From contig VTPC01090599.1 in NCBI GenBank assembly GCA_011009095.1, forward strand, positions 400,009 through 464,008: a stretch of DNA of 64,000 nt. Direction: 5' to 3'. The stretch's first letter is position 1; every line of letters starts with the position of its first letter. Under the pieces are notes generated by a model. The model worked only from the letters and a program-made list of their open reading frames with translations. It was not told where the DNA came from and did no database searches. The position numbers and the translations under genes were made by a program. Source of the stretch: Ignelater luminosus. Taxonomy: Eukaryota > Arthropoda > Insecta > Coleoptera > Elateridae. Below are positions 46,746 through 60,943 of the stretch, one piece after another.

Positions 46746-49700
46746 AACAATCTGCAATCCTTAATAAAATTCTGTCTTGATCCATATGCTAGGAAATACT
46801 ACACATCTCAGACTAGAACTGCAAATAATATCAAGAGGAGTAAAAAATAAGACTAACAATTGTTAGGAAAATTCAGAAATAATTGAATCTTCCCTTAACG
46901 TGTTATTAACTTCTGTAAATAACAAAATATCTTTTTATTATTTTCAATCTTTTCCTATTGTAAATACGTTATTCTTTTCAGAAATTAATTTTATCGTCTT
47001 TCTGTACCATAAAAGCCCCTTGGTTTAATGCAATTTGACATTATTAGATTTATAGCTTGAGAACATTATTTTCTTTTAAAAATCTCTAATAAAAAATATT
47101 TTCTTAATGCTAAACTAGAGATACATTAGGGCTTCGCATAGAATAAAGCTATTTCTGAATTTGTATTTTTCATATTTAATTTTCGTATTTCAAAGAATTT
47201 TGCATTATTATCTTTTAGTTTTATGCTCCTTTAAACCATAAAACTGTCACCTTGTCTATAATTGCAGAGTGCAACGTTCGAATTGCTAGCTAAATCACTC
47301 CCTTCTCGTATTATTTTATTGGTTTTCATGTCGTCATATGTGCCGACCATCCAATAATTTGTTAGACCCACCCTTTCGGGGAGTTGGAAATTAGGCATTC
47401 CACAAAAGATCTCGAGAGAGAGTACAACAAAAGTTATCGACGAAGAAACAAGCGTCCTTCGTGTTCTTTATATGTGAAGTTTAGACTTAGAATAATTTCG
47501 CGAATTATCGAGAAGTGGTTCAAGTGTTGAGTAATTTCTATTAAGGTGGTAATTTGCCTGAATGAAAACAGCGCGAATAATTTCTGTTATCGCTAAATAT
47601 CCTATCGACAATCCCTGGAATGTACCAGACGTGTCGCTATCGTGACGCATCTCTCAAAACCCTCGCCAGCCCAGCAGACCTACCAAGCGAATTCACATCG
47701 AACTTGCTTTAAACTATCGTATCGTCTTTCTCGTTATACCTGAACATTTTATCGAATTTCTGCGAAATTTGTACTGCATCGGTCTTTACAGATATTGTAA
47801 GACAATTAAAATATCTCTTTAAATTTCAAAAGTATGTGGAAGTCGTCCATTCCTACGAATTAATGTATTAACTACAAGTTAATCTTTATGTAAACCAGTG
47901 CTGTGAGTTAAGTGTTTTCTGTGCCAACAAATTGGTTTTCTCTTGGATTAGTTCCAGTTATACGGTAAATAATTTTATCTATTTCAAACTATCTTTTATG
48001 AAGAAGCAACGTTGACGCATATAACTTTTCAGCTATTCAAATTATTTGCGAATATACTTGCATAATATCGTCTCGTCGCCAGTCGTTTTGGATAAAAGTG
48101 ACTTATAGTCAAGGTTACTGAAACATCGCTTCAAAGCGGTGAAGAGCCTCATGAGATTCTTTCATAGTAGTGAAAAGCTTTATACTATGTTAGCTAATAG
48201 GAAGCTGTGGTTTGTCGATTTGTAACGTGACGAACTGTTCCGAGATATTTGCAACCTTTTCATTAGTTCGTGCATTTATGAATAAAATTTATGAATTTTA
48301 TAGCTTGATAAAATTGTTCTTGTTCAACGATTTATTTGAATAAATACCTGGATCCAAAATTGAATGTAAAACACGTGCAGGTGACAAACCCAGTTAGATT
48401 ATCGCTACTGTTTATATTTTCTATGATATATCATTCATGCTTTTTTCATAGATAACTGCAGAATTTATAATATTTAAGGGTGATTCACTGTCTAAATGTA
48501 CGTATTGATTTCACGTTACCAGCGTTTTATGCAGTGCGCTGGGTTGTCAATTCATAAATATTATTAAACTTAAGGCGGCCAGATTTATTTTGTGTATACT
48601 TGTTCTTTATGTATTTCCACTTGTTTATCTTGCATTTATATGTGTTTATGTACAAGTTTTTGAAACAGTCAAACCAGGAACGCTGTCACCTGTTTCCTGT
48701 ATTCATTCAATGGTATGCTAATAGATGTTATTGATTTATCTTTTGGTTTTTATTGTGTTATAAGCATACTTATAGAGTATTTCAGGAATCAGCTGTTCCG
48801 GAACTAGGTGACGTTGACCTTCACATACGGACATATTATTAGCTTAATCCCTCATTGGAAAAGTAAGTTTATAACAAGAGTGCAGTACAATCTCTATTTC
48901 GTTTATTTGTGTATCGCTAGAACCTGCGGTTCGACCTTGGCAGACATTTCGTCTACTGATCTAGATACGACGATTAGCTGTAGAGTCTTCAATTCGAAAT
49001 TAGATCACCGACTTTCTACTGCAACTGGCGCCCTTTCGATCTCAAAACACCTAAGATTCTTGCATTATTATTATTATTATTACCGTCTACCGCCTGCTCT
49101 AAGACTTCCTCACCCACGACCCGTCTTCGACTGCATAAACCCTAGTAGCATAAAAGTTGCAACCGTCCAGGAACCTTACAGAAACTATGCAGTTACTCGT
49201 GCTAAAACCAGCACAGAGAAATCTGTCCAGGTCCTATGCGGTAACTGTTCGGTCGAGACCAACTTAGTTAGCTAGACGCATATACGGTATCGTTACCAAT
49301 CCTCAAAACTCAGTATTAGCGCTGTCTTGGCCGTATAGGAAATGCGTCGATTTCCAATACAGAACCTAATGTTAGGATGACTGTAGCGTTACTGTACGGT
49401 TAATAACTCTTAAAACAACATTAGTATGCATATTAACTTGACGATTTAGGAACTATATAGCTTGTCAATATGAAGACTAATCTTAAGATGCTTTGTTTGT
49501 TGAGCTTTTAATACTGTTTCTGTTTTATGAAACGATTAACACATTTGAAGTTGCAATAATAACTAAGTATTACAATATGTACAATGCGCAAAAAAGGCAC
49601 CAACTCAAAAATTTAAATCCTATCAAAAGCAAATTACTAGCGAAGGAGGACTTTCAAAAAAAGTCCTAAAAAATATTTATTAATCCAAATCAAAACACCA

Positions 49701-52700
49701 ATAAAGATTGATGCATCTTTATTCATAGTTACGTAAGTTATGAAACAAAGTAAAATGAAATATTATAAAGTGTTTGTTCATATCAATTTAATCCCTGTTA
49801 TTATTATAAATCTAATTTCCCAAGAAACAAAAGTTCTTGCCTTACTTTATTCGATAATAAAGTTATCGCATTTTTCATTTAAAGCATCGACTGATTTTGT
49901 ATACAAAAACTAAATAAACAATGTATTACTACTATTCGGAGTTCATAGTGGTAAGAGAGATGCAGATAAAACTAGTTCATTTGAATCTAAATACCGATTT
50001 TATTAATTATACCAGAACTAGTTTTAAATCTCTAAAAGAATTTATGTATTTTTCATAAATTTCTAATTTTTTACGCTAGGTATTTATTTTATCTGGCAAG
50101 CTTGTACCCAGAATTATAAATAATTAAAAGAATACACTCTTTGCCTGGACTATTTATCAGATAAATGACAAATAAGAAATACATCAATTTTTAATGTAAT
50201 TCCATTATTGTACTAAATTATTGTTATTTTTAAGTAGAAATGGTAATGGCAAATTATTAATTACAGGTTACTGACGGCAACACGATGTATCTTTCTAAAT
50301 AAAGGCAAATGTGATTATGTTTATGATTTGCCAAATTCTTTTGCATTATTGAGCAGATAGTTATTGCCAGCCGGTTCTTTTTAACCTTCTTTCCTGTCAT
50401 AAAACTTACTGACCTACGGCAAATTGCTGCAAACATTTAAAAAATTGTGAAGTTTTGTACACTACCGAGAATTCTATAATATTTGAATCTGATCAAACTT
50501 TAAGAAATTTAAAATGAGTGATATAATCTATCTCGTTTAATAAAGAAAAGGGAAAAATGTGTTTCCATTTGACAGTAGGGCTAAATATTGCAATTTAAAT
50601 GGGACAAAGGTAAAAGAGAAAGCAGTAAAGCAATAGAAATCTAGTCAACTACGTTTTTCTATAACTTTTAAATTGATCAGTTAATGATTTCAGTATGAAT
50701 TTAAATCCGAATAATTATTATTATCGTCTGAGGGGGCAAAAACACAGTGATGTGTCACATTTAGACCCCTTTAGCTATGCGCCTGTTATATGCGGGTTTT
50801 TGTTGTTCATTTTCGTAATTTAAAAAAATTCTACACTTCTATTGATCTTGTGTTGGAGAAAACCCGTTAGAAACAGGTAAATGAGCGACCTTGGATAATG
50901 ACACTTTGAGGGGTAAAATGTTTTCAGACAGATTTGTATACCCTTCTTACCTGTTTTGTTTTGTAGTCAATGTTTAAAACAGCAATTATCTGAGAATTCC
51001 AAATAATGACTAGCGTGTCAAATCTCAATAATGATAGGAAAGCAACGATAAAACTTGTATTATTCAGATTTTATACAAGAAAGATTTTGGTAACAAGCTG
51101 TACAATCTGAGAACGTTAAAAATGCTTTCCTGAAAAATCTGGAATTATTGACAATTCCTCGGCACCCTTCATGTGATAAAGAAACTGAAAATTCTTTAAT
51201 TTTTCTATATAAGTGTTATTATTCCTATCTGCTTTATTTGTATTCCGTGTGATACCGAAGATGCCACACTGATGATTCACAAAGATACCTTTACAGATTT
51301 GTTATAATCTTGTAACTTCTATAATCTTTTTCTTAGAAAGAAGAAAACTGTCTTGTATTATCCTGATGCTAGTGCAATACACCAAATCTGCTTAAGTTTG
51401 TCCTCAGAAATAATTAGACGTCTCCACGATTCTAACAGAAACTAGCACGACATAAAGACACAATTATCTGTGGATTATTGTAAAATAGGTCACAATCTTG
51501 TAGCTAAATGTATTTTTTTCGCAGTAACGTAGGAAGCATTGTAGTATAAAAATGTGAATAAAAACGGCATATTTACTTCATCTTTTTGTTATTATTATGC
51601 GCATACAAACAGCGTTTTAGTAATTAATGTGGGCTATAAATGATTAAAATGTTAGTGAATGAATAAAAACCAAAATAACCTAATTTGCATATTGGTAAAA
51701 AATGTTCAAATATCTACAACAAGAAAAACAAAAGGGAAGAAATATATTATTTACAAAAAATGTTTACGTCTAACCTTTGAACCATATCTCTTTTTCTCCC
51801 ACATGACCAATAGTTCGCCCTCCAAAGGCGAATTCACTGTGCTCTCGGCTAATGGTCGAAATGTAACCGACGCATTCTACAGGGACTTACTGTATTTTAA
51901 AGAGAGATTTTCATTGAAAGATATAAAGTATATTTCCTGCGTGTATGTGTTGGAATTTCTGGTATCTACATATGCAGCTTCAAAGTTTCCACAATTTCCT
52001 GACAAGATTAAGTTACTGCTACTGAACTTTATACTACTACGTATACATTATACCACCAACAATTACGTTTCATATAGTACGTAATAAAGTTTAATTTGCT
52101 TTAAAATCTAACCCTATATTAAGGCTTGTTAATACCACTCGAGCGTAAAATCTTATATTACAAATAAGAAATGAAAATGTTATATTTTACAGGAAGTTGT
52201 ATTAAAACTAACAAAGCAGAATTAAATATAACTTTTAAATTAGTTTTTCCTTTACGAGAAAATTCTCCTTATTGATAACAAAATCTTAGATCTCTTTTAA
52301 TTGATTGGCTAATGTAATGAAATTTATAAATGAAAAATTTTAATTTCAAATCTGACACACGAATGATATAACATACAATGCGATGCTGACCTTATACATT
52401 TACGAGTCCATCTTTCAGTTGATTCAACAACCAGGATATTGTCTTTCTATTATCTCAAGAAAAATCTATTTTTTTGTAATAAAGTCAATGAATTGAATGT
52501 CTGCTAAAGTTTGGAAGAAATACGATCCCTTAAGTTTGGACTATTCTTGATTTCTGAGGATTCAGTTAATTAGAAAAGCAGCTCGAATATCACTGATATC
52601 TTAAAAGGTTAAAAACAATACTAATAATAATATAATTTAAAAATCTTTCCAGTTTTCCAATTTACACATTAGAAGACTCTGATTAGACATGATTAATGCA

Positions 52701-54963
52701 TTCTATCGAGCGAGGATAATCGCTTTTCAAACTATTATTGAATTTAATAGCTTTCAACAAGTCTTTTTTGATGACTGCAAAGACCTGGTTGCAGAAATAT
52801 AGACAAAATTGCTGCTAGCTTAATCTGCCATGCGTTCTCAAAAATCAATAGCGGCAATTGTCTGTTTAACAAAGAATAACAGACTATTATAAAGTTTTTA
52901 AATAGCAATTCATTTATCACCATTAAGAAAGATTTATAAAAATATTAAAGTGTCTGTACATGACTAAGGAAAATTATTATTTTAACTGACCCTAGCCTAT
53001 TTCTTTTTGTAATGAAATGAGCAAACACACCGTTAAACGTGTAAAGATTTCAAAGCGAGCGAAATAAATCTAATTATGCAGTACACTGCTTCGTAAGAAT
53101 GAATTCTGACAGCTTAAATTTATAAATATTTGATAAATGAGGTAAAAACTACATTCATCCTGCCCGAGTTAATATAATCCTCAAATCAGGGTTTGCTCTA
53201 AAAACAAACCTATTTACAATTTGGAAGCGTGGAATAAACATGTCAGATTTAAATTTGTAAAAGAGTCCGCAGGTGGGATGTTTACTAATTAAATAGAGAT
53301 TATATGATCTAATGATGACTATCCGTTCGAATTGCTAAATATGAATATTCATTTTGGTTTCTTTTTCAGAAGCTACCGTAAAATCTGTTAACCAAAATCA
53401 CTAATGGTATGGGTTTATTTATTTATTGCACATAATGTGTTTTCATGATATAATGAATATGCACCGATAAAACCACAACAGCGTTTACTAGTACAGTACT
53501 ATGTTTATTATCATAGCTTTTATGTATTTACCGTAGTTGAGAACCCTTCGATAAAATAAACTAAAACTTGCGATAGTATACACAAGAGCATATTAAAAGG
53601 GTAGGTGGGTAGTTGTAAAATTAAAAGCGGTTAACAAGTTCGTAAAAACTTCTTTAAAACATTTTAAATAAATTTCAAAACTTTTTAGTCCTGAATTAAC
53701 TGGAGGTAATTTTGTGCGTAAGCAAAATTTAATAAAATTCAGAACGGAAAACTGCAAAAAAATTGTATCCACTGGTGTCTTGGATTATCCGACTTCTAAA
53801 GGCATCTTTAAATATTTTGATCATTCTACAATTTTGTGTTTCTATAATATTGCATTCAGTCCTAACAATTTAATGTATTCCTGTGCCACTGTTTGAGATT
53901 ATGTCTGATTTTTGTAACTGAAAGCTGACACCCGATTACCTATAGATTCATCTGCACACGATCTTAATAGTGCTTTAGGCACATTTGAAAAATTTAAAAA
54001 TGAGACAATACATAGTTGCACTTGAGCACCTGTCTACCAACCTAGTGAAATTCGCCTCTTATCCTGTACGGTTTTTGAAAATAGTCAGTCAGTAAACTAT
54101 TTGTTTGATCGATAAAGATAACAAAAAGATATAGAAAAATGAAGATTACGCATTTGTGGAGAGAAGACCAAAAAACAATTTTATTCAGACAAAACTTAAC
54201 TTGGGCCAAACTGAGGAATCGTGGAAAATCTCAAATATTAATAATGGCGTATATAATTTTCATTGTTACTGGTTGCAATCTCTGTAAGATCTTTTTTTCT
54301 TATTATACTATATTACGATTTCATTTGTTATTTTCTAAAGCTTTTGCCTCATATTTACGGTAATGTTGCTCATTCTTTAAAGCTTGTTCTTATAGCGACA
54401 CACTGTCTTAATCTCATTAGGCTCAATGCAGCAACTAAGCCGTCATGCTATACACAAGCTATAATTAATTAATTATTAAATGCAGTTCATATCCTTGATC
54501 ACTGTCAAGTTAAATATCCTTAACTAATAATTATTTCTTTTAACTAACAAAAACATACAAAGCTGTGTATTTTCAGTTTAATTTATTAATGTTTTTATTC
54601 TCTTAAGAAAATCCACTGATGAATTTATAGCGCTGAATCGGGTCCCGCAGCCGAGATTCCTATTTTTAAAAGAAGTTAGTTGTATTGTATTGAATACCAT
54701 CAGAATGATTGAAGAACAAAAATGGAAATTTTAACTCTAATACTTTAATTACAAGCTGTGTGTAGACAAAGATAGAAAATTACAAAAACACAATATTAAT
54801 TTTCTTCTTAGATTCTATTATCGTGAAGTTAAAGGCGCGTGCACAAAAATCCGAACACAATTTTCCTCCTTAGATCCGACTTTACCCAAATATAAATACA
54901 GAATATAACACAATTAAAACTTTTTGTTTATATGACGTAATCAGCTCTATAAAAGCCTGATAA
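46746..54963. other. Long interval without a supported gene
   Basis: Mostly AT-rich. It contains a (TTA)n microsatellite (49063-49082), below. Two longer ORFs, 48808-49275 (155 codons) and 51659-52084 (141 codons), have no family motif that I recognise and biased composition. They are not called as genes. 47640-47960 is less AT-rich and unexplained. Confidence 0.4.
49063..49300 (-). repeat. Possible (TAA)n-tailed retroposon 3' end
   Basis: On the minus strand a GC-richer ~220-bp segment, which ends GGAAGTCTTAGAGCAGGCGG and then GTAGACGG, runs directly into (TAA)6-7 (49082-49063). A microsatellite tail after a GC-rich body is common in RTE/CR1-type LINE and SINE 3' ends. No RT motif is seen. 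Confidence 0.3.
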
Positions 54964-55260
54964 ACCTAATCTTTACTTTAGACGGTGCATCAAATTTGTG
55001 AACGTTATCAGTAGGATTTGTTGAAGTTCGTTAACTCTTCTTTTTAATTGTTGGTGATTTTCAGTTTCCCATCTCTCATTGTGTACTTCTCTTTTTAAAT
55101 TCTTCCAAAACTTTTCAAACGTTTTCAAATGAAGCACATTAGGCACGTTCCTTGACTTTTCGACGTAGGAAATACGAAGTTCATTCAATGCTTGCACAAC
55201 ATTTAGAGAGAAGAGAGAACTAGCCATGTCTGACTATAATATTGATGAATTCTTGTAATC
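54964..55260 (-). pseudogene. Mariner-like (DD37E/DD39D-type) transposase C-terminus
   Basis: An open 84-codon minus frame reads VQALNELRISYVEKSRNVPN then TFEKFWKNLKREVHNERWET and QQLKRRVNELQQ. This fits the end of mariner/maT-type transposases (NPPNVPQxRPIExFW...LKRKVY...W.....QL..RI). The catalytic Glu of the PIExFW motif is present as FEKFW, while the preceding R-P is lost. Upstream frames to 55260 add a short decayed stretch. The rest of the transposase is missing. Confidence 0.55.
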
Positions 55261-55644
55261 TGGCTCTTACAAATTCTATCCCAATATTTTTGCTGTTGTA
55301 ACTACCAAATGGATACGTATAAAATGTTGTTAGATTTCAAGCGACATTCTTTGTCCGGATTATTTGTACATAAACCCTATAAGGGACAGATGCAGAAATA
55401 TCATATTTGTTTAACATTTCCGGAAGGTTTTTTGTTTAGAGTGAAACCTTTTTAATTTTTAATTGCAAAATTTCAAATAATTGAAGTCGAACTCTAAACA
55501 CAGTGAATTACAAAAGCATTTTTAGCATTGCCTGTAAAATTAACACAATAAATGCTTAATTCTTTCAAGAATTCTTGACTTTTAATATTACACCTAATTC
55601 ATTCAAATCTACTTTTTGTTATAAGAAAACACGATCAGGACCGG

Positions 55645-57130
55645 CTCAAAACATGTCAGCGTCCTTGAGCAGAAATTAATTTTGTGCCCTTACCCTCTGC
55701 GTCCTTTATTTCGTACTACTTTATGTTTTTACTGCAACTGGATCTAGGTACAAAAGTTTTTACTGAGTTCCAACAAAAGTAAATTTCACAACGAATTTTG
55801 TTTTCTGATCTGTAGACCAATTGGGTTTTGTTTGGGTTTTGAAATTTTTAGCCACTTGGGAAAGATTCCTTGTTCAAACCAATACAAATAAAACATACAC
55901 CAGCGCAGACTAAATAATGTCTTCTTCCTTTAATTCACACGAAACAGAAAGAAATACTGCTTCAGTTCTTTTTCCAGTGAATACAGAAAGTGGACCTTTT
56001 CTTTCTCTAACAATCAAAACAAAATCATATGCTCTTCTAAATTTAGTAAAATTCAACAAAACGTTTTCTTTCACCAGCATATACTAAATTTCAAAAAAAT
56101 GCTCCTTCTGTTTTTATAAACCCAAAAGAACGTTTCCTTCTCCCAATTAGTGTAATACGTAAATAAGTTCCTGCTAGTAACAAGATTTGTTTGGATAAAA
56201 TAGAAGGAACCTTCACAAAAGCTTGCGTATCAACATTTCCTCATGAAGACATTCCTTGATTAAAATAGAAATGCGCGGGTATTAATGTACCAATAAGATT
56301 TAATGCAGCAAGACAGCAATTCGCAGTCTTTAGTCTTCAGATGGAAAGTCCATGACTGTCACTTACAACCAATAACTAGTAGTTTGGAGCTACTTGCTGC
56401 CTTTTAGTTTTGGTACCTTAATTCGTATAGACTGAACTATAGTCAAAAAGGCATCAAGATGATGTATTAAGATTTTATTATGATAGTGATACTTAAGCTC
56501 AAAATCGCGATTTTGAGTTCTTCTAAGCGAAGATAATTTAAACTGGCTCGCAACTAAGTAACCTTCAGAATACTAAACCAACTATTCATTCCCAAATTTC
56601 TTCCACAGTGAAACACTTCAAAAAAATCAATTAAGATTAGCATTCTGTTACTTCTTCATGATCTTTTCTTTTCTGTAGCAATATACGAATATTATCTATT
56701 TTATTTTGTTAGACAAATTTAACTAATTAAGTTTGAGGTGAGCTCTAAAGTCTTAATAAGGTCCTCGATGCATAATTAAATTAAATTAAAATTTTTCATA
56801 TTCATATAGGGGCCTTGTATCATGATACAAGTGATCCAGTTCAAGATTCTGCCCGAAAAACAACTAATTAGAAAGAAACAACTGCCCTGAAAGAATCGAA
56901 TGATCCACAAAATCCAACTGACTTAAGAATCCAAACAACCGACTTAAATTGTCCCAGAATCAAACAGCTTGAATAATTCAGAAAGATCAATACAGGTCTA
57001 ATAAGTCCAAGATATTTCAAGACTCTTCTTTATCTAGATTGTGAGCTAGGGTTAGCTTAAAGCATGTCGGCGGCCTTAAGCAAAAAATTGTTTTTACATT
57101 GGGAATTCCCAGGTATATGAGGTCCCCTTC
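55645..57130 (+). repeat. Dispersed direct repeat, two diverged copies
   Basis: 55645-55700 and 57050-57130 share a pattern: GGCTCAAAACATGTCAGCG versus AGCTTAAAGCATGTCGGCG, followed by a CCTTRAGCARAAAWT block. The intervening sequence is AT-rich and otherwise featureless, apart from a perfect 18-bp palindrome at 56814-56831. Confidence 0.45.
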
Positions 57131-57346
57131 TGCCTTCAAACCAGACGGATTCCAAAATAGACACAATTAAACTTTTCTTTTACTATTTTACTGTTATTTT
57201 TAGGTTTACTTGTTATGAGTTTAATTCAATAATAATAAAACTCAACGTTAACTTAAGGTGCAGGTAAGTAATTTATTTGTTTTGTGTATCTCTGAAGCGA
57301 GACGATTAAATGTAATATTTGAAAAAAACATCCAACAGACAAGCTC

Positions 57347-57500
57347 GGTTGCACAAAACTAATTTGATCATTGATCAAGTTGGTCAGTTGATTAGCTGAT
57401 CTGATTCGGTAAGCCAAATATTTCACTATTTCTGATTGGTTAATCAATTAATCAAGTGGTTCATCAATCGAGCAAGCATGTAACAAAGCTTTGTGCAACC
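57347..57500. mobile_element. Short MITE with GGTTGCACAAA termini
   Basis: The left GGTTGCACAAAACT (57347-57360) and right AGCTTTGTGCAACC ends form inverted repeats around a 154-bp element rich in TGATCA/TTGATTA sub-repeats. It has no coding capacity. A target duplication is not obvious. Confidence 0.55.
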
Positions 57501-57559
57501 CAGCCTTAATGCTAGAATATGATTAGAAGTAACTTCTAAAGACATCACTTCTAACTACG

Positions 57560-58115
57560 TAATTCTGTAGCCCGACCCGGGTTCTTTGTATAAAGATAAT
57601 GGAGAGTGAAACCTGAGCTTTTGCAACCGTAAGTAGCTGGTGGAAGGCGCAGCCTGATCCATATCATATTTATATAGGTCTGTAAAGACGGTTAATGGAG
57701 GGGGAATTCCGACCTGGTGCTAAAACAGATGAACTGATAAAAAATACAATCTAAAGCGTGTTTGTATTTACGTCTGCGAAAAAGATTGATGGAGGGCGAA
57801 GATCGACAAGTTGCCTGTTGTAGAACGCAACCCAATCCGTATTCGCTTAAGCTTTTTGAAGAAGTTTAGTGAAAGTGAGGTACAAGTTTGTGCTAAGTAT
57901 ATAGGCGGTTGGAGGGCGTATTTGGACTAGTTAATAGAGTTCGACTTTGCACTACTGCAGGTGGCGCAATCCGACCCGTGTTTGCATTTAAGTCAGAAAA
58001 AAGGTCAATGGAATGTGAAATCTGACTTGTGAGGCATGGCCCGACCCGTTTTCAAACAAAGGTAATCTAAGCGGTGGTCGCCTCAAACGGTCACACCTGT
58101 TTGTATTCTACGAAA
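57560..58115 (+). repeat. Degenerate tandem repeat (old minisatellite)
   Basis: The phrases CCGACCCGTGTTTGCATTTA, a GTCTGNRAAAARG linker and TTAATGGAGGGCGAA recur about every 70-150 bp, at least five times (for example near 57575, 57660, 57750, 57830 and 57965), with heavy divergence. No ORF is present. Confidence 0.6.
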
Positions 58116-58617
58116 ATTAAAACAAAACAAAACTTAAGTTTCAAGAAGTTGATACCAAGGTAGCAATCTGTGTTTGACAAACTGTGATAAACTAACGTTT
58201 GCGAGTACAGTTAAAAAACTTAAATATTTCCAGACGAAATGGACTTCAAAGCACTTGAACAATGGTTATCTAAGAATTCAAATTTTACAGAGATGTAATG
58301 AATAAAATAGTTGATTTAGGACTTGGGAAAAAACTTTTCAATATCGTAAATAACAGCACACACACATTCAGAATCTAACAGCAATACGTAACGTAACGTA
58401 ACTTGGATTAACTTAGTCGTTGGGTATCAGAAAAAGTTTTCACCTAAAGAAACATTTCTCTATATGGATTTTTTAAAAAAAAGCCAGTAGTCGAAAAACT
58501 TACAGGATTGGAGTGGATCAGATTCTAAAGTCAGTAATCGTTATTGACTAACGCAGTTGAGTTCGTGCAAATTCAGTAATTTTTTATTTACTTTTTTAGT
58601 GTACACAAGTCTAATTT
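58116..58617. other. Non-coding interval
   Basis: AT-rich. It contains a short (CGTAA)n run near 58388-58402. Nothing else is supported. Confidence 0.4.
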
Positions 58618-60943
58618 GTGACATTATTTTAAATGTCAATGAAAATTATGCGCAGATTTACCTTCTTTGTGAACATCTTTTGAACTTGTCAAGAGTTTTT
58701 GGTTGTGTAAGCATTCTGTTTCTTTTCATTAAGCTAAGTTCAAACAAGGACCACCCCGTCTTCGACTTGAGCTATGGGCTTGAACACCTTCCGACATCCG
58801 TAACGGGCATTAGGTCTCTTTTTCAACTTTTTTGCATTACAGATTTTTGGCGCCCAACCTGCGGGGCCGATTTGGTTGTTAGCCGTTGTCGCTTTGGCCG
58901 ATTTAGTTTAGCTCGATTTTTCTGTTTGGCTGATTCTGTGTTACAGTGTTTCCTTTTAGCAGTATTGCTGATAAGGATTTTGGTGTCTAACGTGTTTTGG
59001 CCATTTAGTTGTTTGGTCAATTTAGATCTTTTTTCCGTTGGCTGTTTAGATTTTTGGTTATTTTGTTTTGAGGTCTTTTCAAATTTTTGGACTCCAGTGT
59101 GCTGGAGCCTGATTTTGTTTGTCGTTTCCCGATTTCGTCTAACCGATTTTGCCTTTTTATTTTATCTTGAAGCTTTTATAGCTTTCGTTAGCAGTGTTGC
59201 TGATTGCTTTCTTGTCTTAGTGACAGATTTTGGCGGTGTCGCCGTATTGAGTTCTTTGTGAAACTTTTTGACATTTGTGACTGATTTGGCTTTTGTCAAT
59301 TCATTTAGGTTCTCTTTGGCCAAGTGTTGACTGCCGTTTTGTTTTGTGATCTTTGTAGGTTTTAGTTGTTCAACGCGTGAGACTAGCGATGTTTTGAAAT
59401 TTTGTTTTTGTACCGAACTTTGACGTTTCGAAATCTTTAGGTGTCCGTTATTCCAGATTTGTCACCTTTAGGCCTTCCTTCGATAATTTAGTATCGTATT
59501 CTTTTGAGTTGTTCTTTTTTGCCCTTAAGAGATTGGTTCCTAAGCGTGCATGTCCATTTCCATTTCTTTTTATTTTTTTTTGACTAAAGGTTTCTCCCTT
59601 GGCGTATGACTCGGCGGATAAATTTGGAGAACCTATAGGCGTTTAGCAGGTCTAGGGCTTGAAGTTAATCCTAATTTGACCTTTTTCATTTATCACCACA
59701 ATGCGTATTTTGTTAAATCAAATGTATTTAGTTGCCTTTGACCTTTGTTACGGTCCAAACATACGAGTTCTTGGGTTCATTTAGTGACGTATTGTTTAGA
59801 GTTGTGACTGATGTGTGATTGGCCTTCTGAGTTGTGGGAATCCCATGATGCGATGATCTCGTGATTCGTTGAATGCCCTCTCCAGATGAAGTGCTTGTTG
59901 CATGAGAGTTTAACGACTTTGTTTTGGTATCGTTGCTGAACCCTTGACCCGAGCGTACGAATAGGGTGGTTAGTTGGACGTCTTGGTGGGCCAGCCATTT
60001 TCGCTCCCCAGGATAATTAGAGGCTCTTTACATCTATTCTACTTGGGTTCTTTGAACCCTGTTTTTCTTCCGTTTAGTACATTTTGGGCAGGTTGGTGGG
60101 TAACATCTTTGAGTAGAGTGTACTCGAAGTGAGGTCAATACTTCGTTGTGGTTACCTATTGTTACATTTTTTTAATAACACCGACTATGATCATTTTGCA
60201 TATAGTTATTTTGTATAGTTTCGTTTATTTTAGTTTAGGTTTTTTGTTTTTAGTGTTTTGGCTTCGTTTGGAAGGATCCTTGATTGTTTTTTTGTTTTCC
60301 TTTAGGTGTGCGCTTTTTAGGAGGACTTTTGCTTGTGTTTTCTCTTTTATGTTACCTTTTTGTCCGGCATTGGTTGGAGTATCGTGACCATGTGGTCGTC
60401 TTGGGCTTTAGGCCCCTTATGGTGATCTTCGTGATTGTTTGGGTTTTAGAACCTTTTGTCCGTGGTCGACGAAAATAATTAACCCGGTTTAGTACAAAGT
60501 TCTTTTGTGCTGAGTCGTTATTGGCCTTCCAATGTCTGTGTGGAATCGTTATCGCGATTATCTTTTTTGTTTCATAGTTAGGTTTTTTGTGCATGATCAG
60601 CTTTGGTTGGAGCTTTTGGGTTTCGTCTTGTCTTCGGGATCTTTAGTTTAATGAATTATCTTTTAGTCCTCTTAGAAGAGCTGTTACTGTTCACGCTTTC
60701 GATTTTGTTTTTGCTTTTGCTTTTTGGTTTTATAGCAGCTTTAGTTTAGGTTTAGTGTGGTCTTTTTTGAAAGAATTTTTAGTTGGTGTTAACCATTATG
60801 ACCTTTTCTGTTTGGTCCTTGAGACTCTTATTTTTGGTGGTCACAGGTAGTGACCATTGTATATATATTTTGTGTATAGTTTTTCTTCTAGTTACTTTTA
60901 TTTTCTTTTCATTTTGGTTTTTCTTTTTCTTTTCGGTTTTCTT
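58618..60943 (+). repeat. GT-skewed repeat unit, long copy
   Basis: About 2.3 kb in which the plus strand is strongly T- and G-rich. The first 95 bp (58618-58712) and last ~180 bp (60762-60943) recur in the adjacent short copy. A 234-codon plus-strand ORF (58557-59261) overlaps the start. It is hydrophobic only because T is enriched at second codon positions, has no known motif and is not called a gene. The unit could be a long terminal or untranslated region of a retroelement, or a satellite-like unit. Confidence 0.6.

Noticed and set aside
48808..49275. 155-codon plus-strand ORF
   Set aside because: It contains a tyrosine run encoded by a (TTA)n microsatellite, has no family motif, and overlaps a probable minus-strand retroposon end.
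51659..52084. 141-codon plus-strand ORF
   Set aside because: No recognisable domain, no promoter or homologue known to me, and AT-rich composition; insufficient to call a gene.
58557..59261. 234-codon plus-strand ORF, the longest in the window
   Set aside because: It lies in strongly T/G-skewed DNA where stops are rare. The protein is F/L/V-rich through composition alone, has no motif, and its start is shared with a duplicated repeat that is not coding.
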